From assembly GCA_003023405.1 (NCBI GenBank), contig PXST01000009.1:1-47969 (forward strand): a stretch of DNA of 47,969 nt, in the 5' to 3' direction. Of the stretch, positions 8,936-16,916 are shown one piece after another (position 1 is the first letter of the stretch; every line of letters starts with the position of its first letter). The position numbers were made by a program, and so were the translations under genes. The DNA is from Halobacteriales archaeon SW_8_68_21 (lineage in GTDB: Archaea; Halobacteriota; Halobacteria; Halobacteriales; Haloferacaceae). The notes beneath the pieces were generated by a model that did no database searches, had not been told where the DNA came from, and saw only the letters and a list, made by a program, of their open reading frames with translations.

Positions 8936-9373
8936 ATGCCGTCGATCACGCTCACCGCCGTCGACGACGATGTCGAGTACGTCGAGCGGCTCCTCGAACG
9001 AAACGGGCTGCCGACCGGGGACCTGCGGGACTCGCCGGCGGCGTTCTATGTGGCCGAGGACGGCGGCGAGCGGATCGGCGTCGGCGGGATCGAGGCGTAC
9101 GGCGACGCGGGGTTGCTCCGGTCCGTCGTCGTCGAGGCGTCGAGACGCGAGTCCGGGTACGGGAGCGCCGTCTGTGACGCCTTGGAGGCCGAAGCGCGGG
9201 AGGCGGGGATCGAGACGCTGTACCTGCTCACGACGACCGCCGCGGGATTCTTCGCCGCGCGGGGATACGCCGCGGTCGAGCGGTCGGAGGCCCCGGACGC
9301 GATCCGGGACACCGCGGAGTTCGCGGAGCTCTGTCCGTCGTCCGCGGCGTGTATGCGCAAGTCGCTGGCGTGA
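8936..9373 (+). CDS. GNAT acetyltransferase, ArsN2-like
   Basis: A 145-residue GNAT-fold protein. It has the substrate-binding opening LLERNGLPTGDLRD, the acetyl-CoA loop pattern VVVEASRRESGYGSAV (R-x-x-G-x-G variant RESGYG), and the end CPSSAACMRKSLA. That ending matches the arsenic-resistance N-acetyltransferase ArsN2 group as I know it. Those enzymes are thought to acetylate arsenic-containing amino acid analogues; substrate for this one unknown. No other ars genes are adjacent. The ATG at 8936 is preceded by GGGAGG, a good ribosome binding site. Confidence 0.75.
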   Translation: MPSITLTAVDDDVEYVERLLERNGLPTGDLRDSPAAFYVAEDGGERIGVGGIEAYGDAGLLRSVVVEASRRESGYGSAVCDALEAEAREAGIETLYLLTTTAAGFFAARGYAAVERSEAPDAIRDTAEFAELCPSSAACMRKSLA

Positions 9374-9394
9374 CCGGAAACGGGGTCGCCCGGG

Positions 9395-10664
9395 TCAACA
9401 GGAGCAGTAGTACCCGCGGTCGACGAACTCCGTCTCGAACAGCTTCGCCGCCGGCCCCGGGTCGGAGGGTCGGTACGCCCCCGTGGTCAGGTCGCCCTCG
9501 CGCTCGAACGCGCCGGTCGCCGGCCAGAAGCGACAGGTAGTCGCGGAGGTACACCCACCGCGTCGGCTCGACGCCGTCGGACTCGTAGGTCGCGTCGGTG
9601 ACCGCGGCGTACGCCGCCATCGGCAGGTTCGCGCCCGCGGCGACGGGCATCGAGATCCACTTCCACGGCCGGGTGTTGACGTCGAGCAGCAGGAACTCCT
9701 CGCGGGCCTCGTCGTAGACGAACTCCGCCTCGCTGATCCCGTGGTAGCCCGCGTCGTTGAGGACGGCGAGCGCACGCTCCTCGATGGCCGGCTCGTCGGC
9801 CGTCTCGACGAGACAGGACGTGCCGAAGTTGCGCGGGTACCGCACCGCGGCGTTGCCGACGACCGCGAGCGCGTCGTCGGCTCCCGAGGGAGGCACGTAG
9901 GAGGCCAGCGAGTGGTCTCGGCCCGTCGCGATGTCGACGCGCTTCTGGGCCATCACCGCGATCCCGGCCTCGCTCGCGGCCGCGACGACGTCCGCGAACT
10001 CCTCGCGGTCCGCGACCTCGATCACGTTGGTGCCGAACGCCTCCTCGAAGTCGCGCTTGAGTTCGGGTTTCACCACCAGCGGGAAGCCGAGCGCGTCGGC
10101 GGCCTCGTCGACCGTCGCGTCCGCCTCGCGGGTGCCGGCCGCGTCGGTCTCCGCCAGCCGGTACGTCTCGGGGTAGGGGACGCCCAGCGCCTCGCAGGTC
10201 GCGTACAGCTCCGATTTGTTCAACACGTCGTCGAGCGTGTCGCTGCCGGCGAACGGGAGCCGCACGCCCTCGGGGTCGGCCTCGGCGTACGACAGCGCCC
10301 ACTCGTCCATACAGCCGAACGCCACCGCTTCGGTGCCCACGGCGTCGACGATCGCCTCCACGTCATCGCGGAACCCGTCGCGGTCGTCGAGCGGGTACGT
10401 CACCGCCCCGGCGTAGTCGACCGCGTCCGAGGGGGGCGCGAGCCCGTTGTGGGTGACGGTGCCGGCGGCGTTTCCGTCCGAGTCGCCGCCGACGCTTTCG
10501 CCGGCGCGGTCGAGCGCGATCACGGGCACGTCGTGGGCGTCCAGCGCCCGGGCGACGCCGAGACCGGTGATGTGCGCGTTGCTGACGAGCGCGGGCGGTC
10601 GGTCGAACGCCGCGTCCGCGAGCGCGTCGATCAGTCCCTCCGTGGAGCGAAACTGGTCTGCCAT
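9395..10664 (-). pseudogene. Carboxylate-amine ligase of the ATP-grasp superfamily, frameshifted near its 3' end
   Basis: From the ATG at 10664 (GGAGG six bases upstream) about 378 residues read as a normal ATP-grasp enzyme. An N-terminal Rossmann-like part is visible (ALVSNAHITGLGVARAL), then LNKSELYATCEALGVPYPET, the FPLVVKPELKRDFEEAFG lysine loop, and EFLLLDVNTRPWKWIS, which holds the metal-binding D-x-N-x-R. At about 9528 the frame is lost just after YLRDYLSLLAG. The true end resumes in another frame as TGAFEREGDLTTGAYRPSDP through RGYYCSC. Relatives carry a few more residues at the join, so this is a small deletion. The lost region follows the catalytic core, but the frameshifted tail would replace the last 45 or so residues. 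Substrate unknown. Confidence 0.8.
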
Positions 10665-10817
10665 ACCCCTCCTCGACGGTCGACGCACAAAAGGGTCCGA
10701 CGTACTGGCCCGGAGTGCCCGTATCGGTGAGGCGACCCTCGCCGCCCCGGCGTCCCGGACCGCGGCTCCCGGGCACGACGCGAGCGGCTTTTCAGGCCGC
10801 GTCGCCTCCGGATCGGT

Positions 10818-11417
10818 ATGACGGAACGCGACGACGCCCCCGACCACGTCGACCCCGCGAGCGCCGACGGCGACGCCCCCGACCGCGTCGACCCCGCAAG
10901 CGCCGACGGCGACGACGCCTCGGCCCCCGATCCCCCCGACCGGGTCCGCCGAGCGTTCGCGGCCCACGGCTCGTTCGAGCGCGAGGGTGACGCGTGGGTC
11001 TCGACGACCACCGCCTTCGACGGGCGCGTTCGCGCCGTGCCGGCCGACGAGAGAGGGATCCGCTTCACGGTCACGGTCCGCGTGCCGACGCTGTCCGCGG
11101 TCACCGCCGACGAGGTCGCCGCCGTAGTCGAGGACGGGTGGGCCGACACGTTCGAGCGCCGCGTGGTCGACGTCGGCGGCGTCACGCGCCGCGAGCGCGA
11201 GTTCGACCCCGCGGTCGAGACCGACGGCGACGAGATCGCGGTCACCTACGCGCTGACGGACGGCAACGAGCGGCGCGGCGTCGACGACGCGGGCGCGCTG
11301 ATCGACTTCGTCGAGGGGACGTACGTCCAGGGCGTGATCCCCGGCTACGAGTACACGAAGCCGGTCTCGGAGCTGCTCGCGGCCGCGCGGCGACACGGGA
11401 ACGACGGCGCGGTCTAA
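10818..11417 (+). CDS. DUF5813 family protein
   Basis: A 199-residue protein belonging to a haloarchaeal conserved hypothetical family (DUF5813, by recognition). The N-terminal 35 residues are an acidic repeat-rich extension; the conserved domain starts at about PDRVRRAFAAHGSFEREG and ends with QGVIPGYEYTKPVSELL. It has no membrane segments and no catalytic motif that I recognise. The extension consists of two 13-residue repeats (listed separately), which makes its length likely to vary between strains. Soluble cytoplasmic protein of unknown role. Confidence 0.8.
   Translation: MTERDDAPDHVDPASADGDAPDRVDPASADGDDASAPDPPDRVRRAFAAHGSFEREGDAWVSTTTAFDGRVRAVPADERGIRFTVTVRVPTLSAVTADEVAAVVEDGWADTFERRVVDVGGVTRREREFDPAVETDGDEIAVTYALTDGNERRGVDDAGALIDFVEGTYVQGVIPGYEYTKPVSELLAAARRHGNDGAV
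10833..10910 (+). repeat. Two-unit 39-bp in-frame tandem repeat in the DUF5813 gene
   Basis: Units at 10833-10871 and 10872-10910 differ at only two positions and encode DAPDHVDPASADG and DAPDRVDPASADG. A third partial unit (GACGACGCC) follows. Being a multiple of three, the array changes only the length of the acidic N-terminal extension. Confidence 0.85.
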
Positions 11418-11475
11418 ACTACTCCGACCTACTCGCTCGCTACGCTCTCCTCGAACTCGGAGGTTCCGCCTTACA
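11418..11475 (-). repeat. Fragment resembling a transposase (tnpB) 3' tail
   Basis: Read on the minus strand, this short piece gives GTSEFEESVASE followed by a stop. It resembles the C-terminal tail style of haloarchaeal TnpB (compare LTLNERAKASE-stop at 27638). It sits directly after the DUF5813 stop codon. A more degenerate cousin lies at about 8810-8855 (ASDSKESETSE). No other tnpB sequence is attached, so these may be scattered end fragments or a small dispersed repeat. Confidence 0.3.
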
Positions 11476-11542
11476 TTGTGCCGAAACGGTCCGAGTGTTT
11501 CGAGGTCGATAGGGGGAAGTGTTGGCGGCCCGTACGACGCCC

Positions 11543-11866
11543 ATGCTCGCGCTGTTCGGGTTCGGCAGCCTCCTCGCGCTGGTCGCGTTCCACACGCTCC
11601 TCGCTGGGGTCGCCACTCGGTTCTTCCGGCTCCGGCTGTCGACCTCGTGGGGGTCCGCCGTGTACACACTCGTGTTGACTCCCCTGCTGCTGCTCGTCTC
11701 GACGCTGGTGTTCGCTGGCGCGCTCGGCGTCGGGACTGGGATCGACATCGGCAGTTCGACGATCCTCTTGGCGCTTCTCATCGCGCTCCCGCTCGCGCTG
11801 GGGGTCGCGATCGACTACCTCTACGTGCCGTCGCCCGAGGAGTACGAACTACCGGACACGCGCTGA
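11543..11866 (+). CDS. Small membrane protein, three predicted helices
   Basis: From the ATG at 11543 the protein has 107 residues with hydrophobic stretches at about 2-24, 38-64 and 70-92, and a short charged tail ending VPSPEEYELPDTR. Upstream in-frame starts add a few polar residues and seem less likely. It is a conserved haloarchaeal type of hypothetical; I see no functional motif. Convergent with thymidylate kinase, with an 18-bp gap. Confidence 0.65.
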   Translation: MLALFGFGSLLALVAFHTLLAGVATRFFRLRLSTSWGSAVYTLVLTPLLLLVSTLVFAGALGVGTGIDIGSSTILLALLIALPLALGVAIDYLYVPSPEEYELPDTR

Positions 11867-11884
11867 GGCGGCTGTTACCCCGGC

Positions 11885-12478
11885 TCAGCGCTCGATCAGG
11901 TCCGCGACGATCGATTCCACCCGCGCGATGACGTCCTCCGGCGACCGCGTCGCGTCGACGCGGTGAAAGCGTCCGGGGTCGGCCTCCAGCAGGCGCTCGT
12001 AGTTCTCGCCGACGGCTGCGAGGTAGCCGTCGCGCTCGAACTTGTCCGTCCGTCCGGCGCGCTCGGCCGCGGTCTCCGGGTCCAGATCGAGGTAGACGGT
12101 CGCGTCCGGCTCGCGCGAGAACGCCGCGTGGAGGCCCCGGACGTACTCCATCGGTCGCTGGATGTCGATGTCGGCGCGCGCGAGTGCCGCTCCCTGATAG
12201 GCGAACCGCGAGTCCGAGTAGCGGTCGGAGATCACCAGGTCGCCGTCGGCGAGCGCCGGGCGTATCGTCTCGGAGAGGTGGTCGGCGTGGTCGGCGGTGT
12301 ATAAGAACAGCTCCGCGAGCGGGTCGGCGTCGGCGTCCGCCATCGACCGCCCCACTGCGTCGCCGTACCAGCTGTCGGTCGGCTCGCGGGTGAACGTGGC
12401 GTCGGGGTACACGTCGTGGAGCGCCTCCCAGACCGTGGTCTTGCCGCTGCCGTCGAGCCCCTCCAGCGTGATCAGCAT
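11885..12478 (-). CDS. tmk: Thymidylate kinase
   Basis: A 197-residue P-loop kinase. Walker A is GLDGSGKTT (residues 7-15), followed by the DR-x motif [14 protein letters not shown] typical of dTMP kinases and a LID-region Arg cluster ([13 protein letters not shown]). The enzyme phosphorylates dTMP to dTDP in DNA precursor synthesis. The start at 12478 is supported by TTTATTC at 12501-12507 on this strand, placing transcription start at the ATG. Full length for the archaeal family. Confidence 0.92.
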   Translation of the reverse strand: MLITLEGLDGSGKTTVWEALHDVYPDATFTREPTDSWYGDAVGRSMADADADPLAELFLYTADHADHLSETIRPALADGDLVISDRYSDSRFAYQGAALARADIDIQRPMEYVRGLHAAFSREPDATVYLDLDPETAAERAGRTDKFERDGYLAAVGENYERLLEADPGRFHRVDATRSPEDVIARVESIVADLIER

Positions 12479-12639
12479 GGTGGCGTTCCGCCGCGGCGAG
12501 GAATAAACGGCCCGGGTCGCGCCGGGGACCGTCATGGCGGGGCGAGACCCGATCCGTGGACCCTCCTTTTACTGACGGCTCCACAAACGCGGGCCATGGT
12601 AATCGATCCGTCGACCGCCCGTGTGCCCGGAGGGACCGA

Positions 12640-14010
12640 ATGGTAGCGATCGCCGTCTCGCTGTCGCGCGTGGCGGCCGCGCTGGTGTTGGTCGTCCTCA
12701 ACGGCTTCTTCGTCGCCTCCGAGTTCGCGTTCGTCCGGATCCGCTCTACCTCGGTCGAGCAGCTCGCGGCGGACGGCCGCGCGGGCGCGGAGACGCTCCG
12801 AGAGGTGATGACCGATCTCGACGACTACCTCGCGGCGACCCAGCTCGGCATCACGCTCGCGTCGCTCGGCCTCGGGTGGATCGGCGAGCCCGCGGTCGCG
12901 GCGCTGCTCGAACCGGTCCTCGGGCCGCTTCTGCCGGAGAGCTTCGTCCACCTCGTCGCGTTCGCGGTCGGCTTCTCGTTCATCACGTTCTTCCACGTCG
13001 TCTTCGGCGAACTCGCGCCCAAGACCATCGCCATCGCGCAGGCGGAGCGGATCTCGCTTTTGCTCGCGCCGCCGATGAAGCTCGCGTACCTGCTCTTTGC
13101 GCCCGGGATCGCGGTGTTCAACGGCACCGCGAACGCCTTCACGCGCCTGATCGGGGTCCCGCCCGCCTCGGAGAACGACGAGACGCTCGAAGAACGCGAG
13201 ATCCGGCGCGTGCTCGCCCGCGCCGGCGAGGCGGGCCACGTCGACGAGTCCGAGGTCACGATGATCGAGGGGGGGTTCGAGCTCGACGACACCGCGGCCC
13301 GCGAGCTGATGGTCCCTCGCCCCGACGTTGTCTCGCTGTCCGCAGACGCGTCGCTTTCGGCAGTCCGCGAGACGGTCCTCGAGGCCGGCCACACCCGTTA
13401 CCCGGTCGTCGCCCGCGACGACGCCGACCGCGTCGTCGGCTTCGTGGACGTGAAAGACGTGCTACGCGCGACCGAGACGGGCGACGACACCACCGCGGGC
13501 GATCTGTCGCGCGAGATACTCGTCGTCCCGGAGACGACGAGCGCGAGCGACCTCCTCGTCCAGTTCCGCGACGAGCGCCGACAGATGGCCGCGGTGATAG
13601 ACGAGTGGGGCGCGTTCGAGGGCATCGCGACCGTCGAGGACGTTGCCGAGGCGCTCGTCGGCGACCTCCGCGACGAGTTTGACACCCCCGAGCGCAACCA
13701 CACTATCCGACGGACCGGCGAGCGTACCCACGAGGCCGACGGCTCCGTTCCGCTCACGGTCGTCAACGACGCGCTCGGCACCGACCTCGACGGCGACGGC
13801 TACGAGACGCTCGGCGGGTTCGTCCTCGACGCGATCGGTCGCTCACCGGAGGTCGGCGATGTCGCCGAGGCGGACGCGTTCACCTTCGAGGTCACCGCGG
13901 TCGACGGCGCGCGAATCTCGACGGTGCGCGTCACGCGGCGCGAGGACGGCGACGGGTCCGCCGACGACGCGCTCCCGGACGACGGCCCCGCCGACGACCC
14001 GATCGAGTGA
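12640..14010 (+). CDS. CNNM/CorC-type transporter with DUF21 and CBS domains
   Basis: A 456-residue protein: DUF21 membrane domain with three or four helices (about 1-150, with LNGFFVASEFAFVRIRS at the start and FGELAPKTIAIAQAE in the middle). A CBS pair follows (about 205-335, beginning RELMVPRPDVVSLSADA), then a CorC/HlyC C-terminal domain (about 350-435: DGSVPLTVVNDALGTDL) and an acidic tail. These proteins are linked to magnesium or sodium homeostasis; older names call them hemolysins. The ATG at 12640 has GGAGG a few bases upstream. The gene's stop is followed at once by a universal stress protein remnant. Confidence 0.88.
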   Translation: MVAIAVSLSRVAAALVLVVLNGFFVASEFAFVRIRSTSVEQLAADGRAGAETLREVMTDLDDYLAATQLGITLASLGLGWIGEPAVAALLEPVLGPLLPESFVHLVAFAVGFSFITFFHVVFGELAPKTIAIAQAERISLLLAPPMKLAYLLFAPGIAVFNGTANAFTRLIGVPPASENDETLEEREIRRVLARAGEAGHVDESEVTMIEGGFELDDTAARELMVPRPDVVSLSADASLSAVRETVLEAGHTRYPVVARDDADRVVGFVDVKDVLRATETGDDTTAGDLSREILVVPETTSASDLLVQFRDERRQMAAVIDEWGAFEGIATVEDVAEALVGDLRDEFDTPERNHTIRRTGERTHEADGSVPLTVVNDALGTDLDGDGYETLGGFVLDAIGRSPEVGDVAEADAFTFEVTAVDGARISTVRVTRREDGDGSADDALPDDGPADDPIE

Positions 14011-14262
14011 CACGCGGGCTCTGTCGCGGTCGCCGCCGACCACGGCGCGACCGTCCACCGCCTCCACGTTGCGGACGCGACCCGCGACAGCGTGACGCGG
14101 ATCGGCGGCGACGTGGTGGACGCGCTCGAACGCGAGGGCGAGTCGGTCGTCGCGGCCGCGGCCCCCCGCGCCGCCGCCCGAGACCGAGGACAAGCGACCG
14201 ACTCCGCCGTCGCCGGAGCGTCCGACATCGCGGTAGGTTTAGGGGCTTCCGCGCGACACTGA
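14011..14262 (+). pseudogene. Universal stress protein remnant without start or nucleotide-binding N-terminus
   Basis: An open frame beginning right after the upstream stop codon reads VAADHGATVHRLHVADATRD, then SVTRIGGDVVDALEREGES. This is the middle of a UspA domain (compare LASDHDATLHALYVVDQ in the intact usp at 27199). The opening strand with its VPTDGS motif and the C-terminal half with the ATP-binding G-x-x-G region are gone; after VVAAAA the sequence becomes Ala/Arg-rich. Clean coding sequence with both ends missing matches the other deletion lesions of this window. Confidence 0.6.
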
Positions 14263-14266
14263 CCGT

Positions 14267-15163
14267 ATGAAAGTGTTGGTAGCCGGGGGGACCGGCTTCA
14301 TCGGGTCGTACCTCTGTCGCGCGCTCAACGACGACGGACACGACGTAACGGCGCTCTCGCGGTCGCCTGAAGGGACGCCGGAGGGCGTGACTGGCGTCAG
14401 CGGCGACGTGACCGACCACGGCTCCATCGAGTCGGCCGTGGAGGGGCACGACGCGGTCGTGAACCTGGTCGCGCTCTCGCCGCTGTTCGAACCGGACGGC
14501 GGCAACCGCATGCACGACCGGATCCACCGCGCCGGGACCGAGAACCTCGTCCGCGCGGCCGAGGACGGCGGCGTCGAGCGGTTCGTCCAGCTGAGCGCGC
14601 TCGGCGCGGACCCGAACGGCGACACCGCCTACATCCGCGCGAAAGGCGAGGCGGAGACCATCGTCCGCGAGAGCGACCTCGACTGGACGATCTTCCGCCC
14701 GTCGGTCGTCTTCGGCGAGGGCGGCGAGTTTGTCTCGTTCACCAAGCGGCTGAAGGGGATGTTCGCGCCGGGGGTCCCGCTGTACCCGCTACCGGGCGGC
14801 GGGAAGACGCGGTTCCAGCCGATCTGGGTCGAGGACCTCGTCCCGATGATCGCCGCCGCGGCGACCGACGACGAACACGTCGGCGAGACCTACGAGATCG
14901 GCGGCCCGGACGTGCTCACGCTCCGGCAGGTGACGGACCTCGTCTACGAGGCCGAAAAGAGGGGCGTCACGGTCCTCCCGCTGCCCATGCCGCTCGCGAA
15001 GGTCGGACTCTCCGTGCTTGGCGCGGTCCCCGGCTTCCCGATGGGACCGGACCAGTACCGCTCGCTGAAGTTCGACAACACGACCGCCGACAACGACGTC
15101 GCGGCGTTCGGCGTCGATACGACGGAGCTGACCACGCTCGGCGAGCACTTGGGGGTCCGATGA
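14267..15163 (+). CDS. NAD(P)-dependent epimerase/NmrA-like protein (complex I NDUFA9 type)
   Basis: A 298-residue Rossmann protein starting MKVLVAGGTGFIGSYLCRAL, with the G-x-x-G-x-x-G dinucleotide loop at residues 7-13. It is an atypical SDR: the region QLSALGADPNGDTAYIRAKG supplies the Y-x-x-x-K pair (Tyr and Lys present), followed by FRPSVVFGEGGEF. The closest known group is the NDUFA9-like/NAD(P)H-binding family of haloarchaea, whose substrate is not defined. An AT-rich GGTTTAGGGG about 30 bases upstream fits a leaderless promoter. Confidence 0.85.
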   Translation: MKVLVAGGTGFIGSYLCRALNDDGHDVTALSRSPEGTPEGVTGVSGDVTDHGSIESAVEGHDAVVNLVALSPLFEPDGGNRMHDRIHRAGTENLVRAAEDGGVERFVQLSALGADPNGDTAYIRAKGEAETIVRESDLDWTIFRPSVVFGEGGEFVSFTKRLKGMFAPGVPLYPLPGGGKTRFQPIWVEDLVPMIAAAATDDEHVGETYEIGGPDVLTLRQVTDLVYEAEKRGVTVLPLPMPLAKVGLSVLGAVPGFPMGPDQYRSLKFDNTTADNDVAAFGVDTTELTTLGEHLGVR

Positions 15164-15239
15164 CCGAGGCGGCCGCGACGGGAGGCACGCCGAACGTGTC
15201 AACTATTCTGATATCATCGATGGTAATGGCAACCGAAGG

Positions 15240-15284
15240 CTTATATGCGAGATCGCGCTCTGTTCACGTCAAACGCGGAGGGAG
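15240..15284 (+). promoter_or_regulatory. cetZ promoter and ribosome binding site
   Basis: CTTATATG at 15240-15247 is a TATA box 44 bases from the ATG at 15291, leaving a leader of roughly 20 bases. That leader contains GGAGGGAG (15277-15284), a strong Shine-Dalgarno sequence seven bases before the ATG. This contrasts with the leaderless starts of most genes in the window. Confidence 0.65.
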
Positions 15285-15290
15285 TACACG

Positions 15291-16469
15291 ATGAAACTCG
15301 CAATGATCGGATTCGGACAGGCGGGAGGTAAAGTCGTCGACAAGTTCTTGGAGTACGATAAACGGACCGGCTCCGAGATAGTTCGGGCCGCAGCGGCCGT
15401 CAACACGGCGAAGGCGGACCTGATGGGGTTAGAGCACGTCACCGAGGACCAGCGCGTCCTCATCGGCCAGTCCCGGGTAAAGGGCCACGGCGTGGGCGCG
15501 GACAACGAACTGGGCGCGGAGATCGCGGAGGAGGACATCGACGAGGTCCAGGGCGCGATCGACTCGATCCCGGTCCACGAGGTCGACGCGTTCCTCGTCG
15601 TCGCCGGGCTGGGCGGCGGGACCGGCTCCGGCGGCGCGCCGGTGCTGGCGAAACACCTCAAGCGGATCTACACCGAGCCGGTGTACGGGCTTGGAATCCT
15701 GCCGGGCAGCGACGAGGGGGGTATCTACACCCTCAACGCGGCCCGCTCGTTCCAGACGTTCGTCCGCGAGGTAGACAACCTGATGGTGTTCGACAACGAC
15801 GCCTGGCGGAAGACGGGCGAGTCCGTTCAGGGCGGCTACGAGGAGATCAACGAGGAGATCGTCCGGCGGTTCGGCATCCTGTTCGGCGCGGGCGAAATCC
15901 AGCAGGGTCAGGAGATCGCCGAGAGCGTCGTCGACTCCTCGGAGATCATCAATACGCTCTCCGGCGGCGGCGTCTCCACGGTCGGCTACGCGGAGGAGGA
16001 GGTCGAAGAGCGCTCTTCTGGCGGGCTGCTCTCGCGGCTCCGCGACGACGGCGGCGGCGACGAGCTGGACAGCGCACACACCACGAACCGTATCACCAGC
16101 CTCGTGCGCAAAGCGGCGTTGGGGCGGCTCACGCTCCCCTGTGAGATCGAGGGCGCGGAGCGCGCGCTGCTCGTACTCGCCGGCCCGCCGGAGTACCTCA
16201 ATCGGAAGGGTATCGAGCGCGGCCGCAAGTGGCTCGAAGAGCAGACCGGCTCGATGGAGGTCCGCGGCGGGGACTATCCGTACCGCGGCGCTGGCTTCGT
16301 CGCGACCGTCATCCTGCTCGCGGGCGTCACGAACGTCCCGCGGATCAAAGAGCTCCAGCAGGTCGCCATCGAGGCGCAGGACAACTTAGACGAGATCCGC
16401 GAGGAGAGCGACGAGAACCTCGACGACCTCGTCAGCGACGACAGCGACGAGCTGGAGTCTCTGTTTTAA
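15291..16469 (+). CDS. cetZ: Tubulin-like cytoskeletal protein CetZ
   Basis: A 392-residue member of the FtsZ/tubulin superfamily. The phosphate-binding tubulin signature GGGTGSG is at residues 108-114, after VDAFLVVAGL. The T1 loop region GFGQAGGKVVDKFLEYD opens the protein and the co-factor-binding IYTLNAARSFQTF region follows. The C-terminal domain and an acidic flexible tail (last 30 residues, DDLVSDDSDELESLF) are as in CetZ proteins, which control cell shape and motility in haloarchaea. Which paralogue (CetZ1 or another) cannot be fixed without alignment. Followed at 18 bp by the cofC remnant and cofG. Confidence 0.93.
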   Translation: MKLAMIGFGQAGGKVVDKFLEYDKRTGSEIVRAAAAVNTAKADLMGLEHVTEDQRVLIGQSRVKGHGVGADNELGAEIAEEDIDEVQGAIDSIPVHEVDAFLVVAGLGGGTGSGGAPVLAKHLKRIYTEPVYGLGILPGSDEGGIYTLNAARSFQTFVREVDNLMVFDNDAWRKTGESVQGGYEEINEEIVRRFGILFGAGEIQQGQEIAESVVDSSEIINTLSGGGVSTVGYAEEEVEERSSGGLLSRLRDDGGGDELDSAHTTNRITSLVRKAALGRLTLPCEIEGAERALLVLAGPPEYLNRKGIERGRKWLEEQTGSMEVRGGDYPYRGAGFVATVILLAGVTNVPRIKELQQVAIEAQDNLDEIREESDENLDDLVSDDSDELESLF

Positions 16470-16487
16470 GCGCCGCCGCTGCTCGCG

Positions 16488-16916
16488 ATGGATGTCATCG
16501 TTCCCTTTTCGACCGACCAGCCGAAGTCGCGGCTCGCCGACGTGCTCTCGTCCGACGAGCGGCGCGCGTTCGCGCGGGCGATGCTGGACGACGTGACGGA
16601 CAACGCGGCGCTAGACGGCCACTTCGAGACCGCCGACGCCGCGACCGACGGCTCCCCCGAGCCGATAGCCGTCGTGATGGCGGACCTCGCGCTGGCGACC
16701 CCGACGGCCGTCGAGCGCCTGTTCGCGGCCGGGCGCGACGCCGACGTGGCGGTCGCGTCGGGGCCGTCCAGGAGTGAGACGCGAACGCGGTCGGGCGATC
16801 GAAAGCGGTCGGGCGGTCGAAACCGTTCGAGCGCCCCGGCCGCACTCGGTGACACCGGATTCGGTTACGTCCCGGGATCCGCAACCGCGATCCTTTTTAA
16901 ACGCCGCCCGCGAGTG
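16488..16916 (+). pseudogene. cofC: 2-phospho-L-lactate guanylyltransferase CofC, internally deleted
   Basis: It starts MDVIVPFSTDQPKSRLADVL, the expected opening, and has PIAVVMADLALATPTAVERL. The stretch between them is far shorter than in CofC relatives (about 35-40 residues missing), and the part after DADVAVASG, which should hold the nucleotide-binding GGGTNAL region, is absent. What follows (PSRSETRTRSGDRKRSGGRN) is non-coding DNA read in frame. By chance the frame stays open into cofG, giving one apparent 532-residue protein. CofC makes the activated lactyl-GDP intermediate (or a related one) of coenzyme F420; this copy could not. Confidence 0.75.
16893..16901 (+). promoter_or_regulatory. 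TATA box of cofG
   Basis: CTTTTTAAA lies about 20-25 bases before the ATG at 16917. Its presence argues that cofG has its own leaderless start and that the open frame linking it to the cofC remnant is accidental. Confidence 0.55.

Noticed and set aside
9228..11669. An 813-codon minus-strand frame
   Set aside because: Only the ATP-grasp part from 10664 down is real; the N-terminal 300 residues are antisense of the DUF5813 gene.
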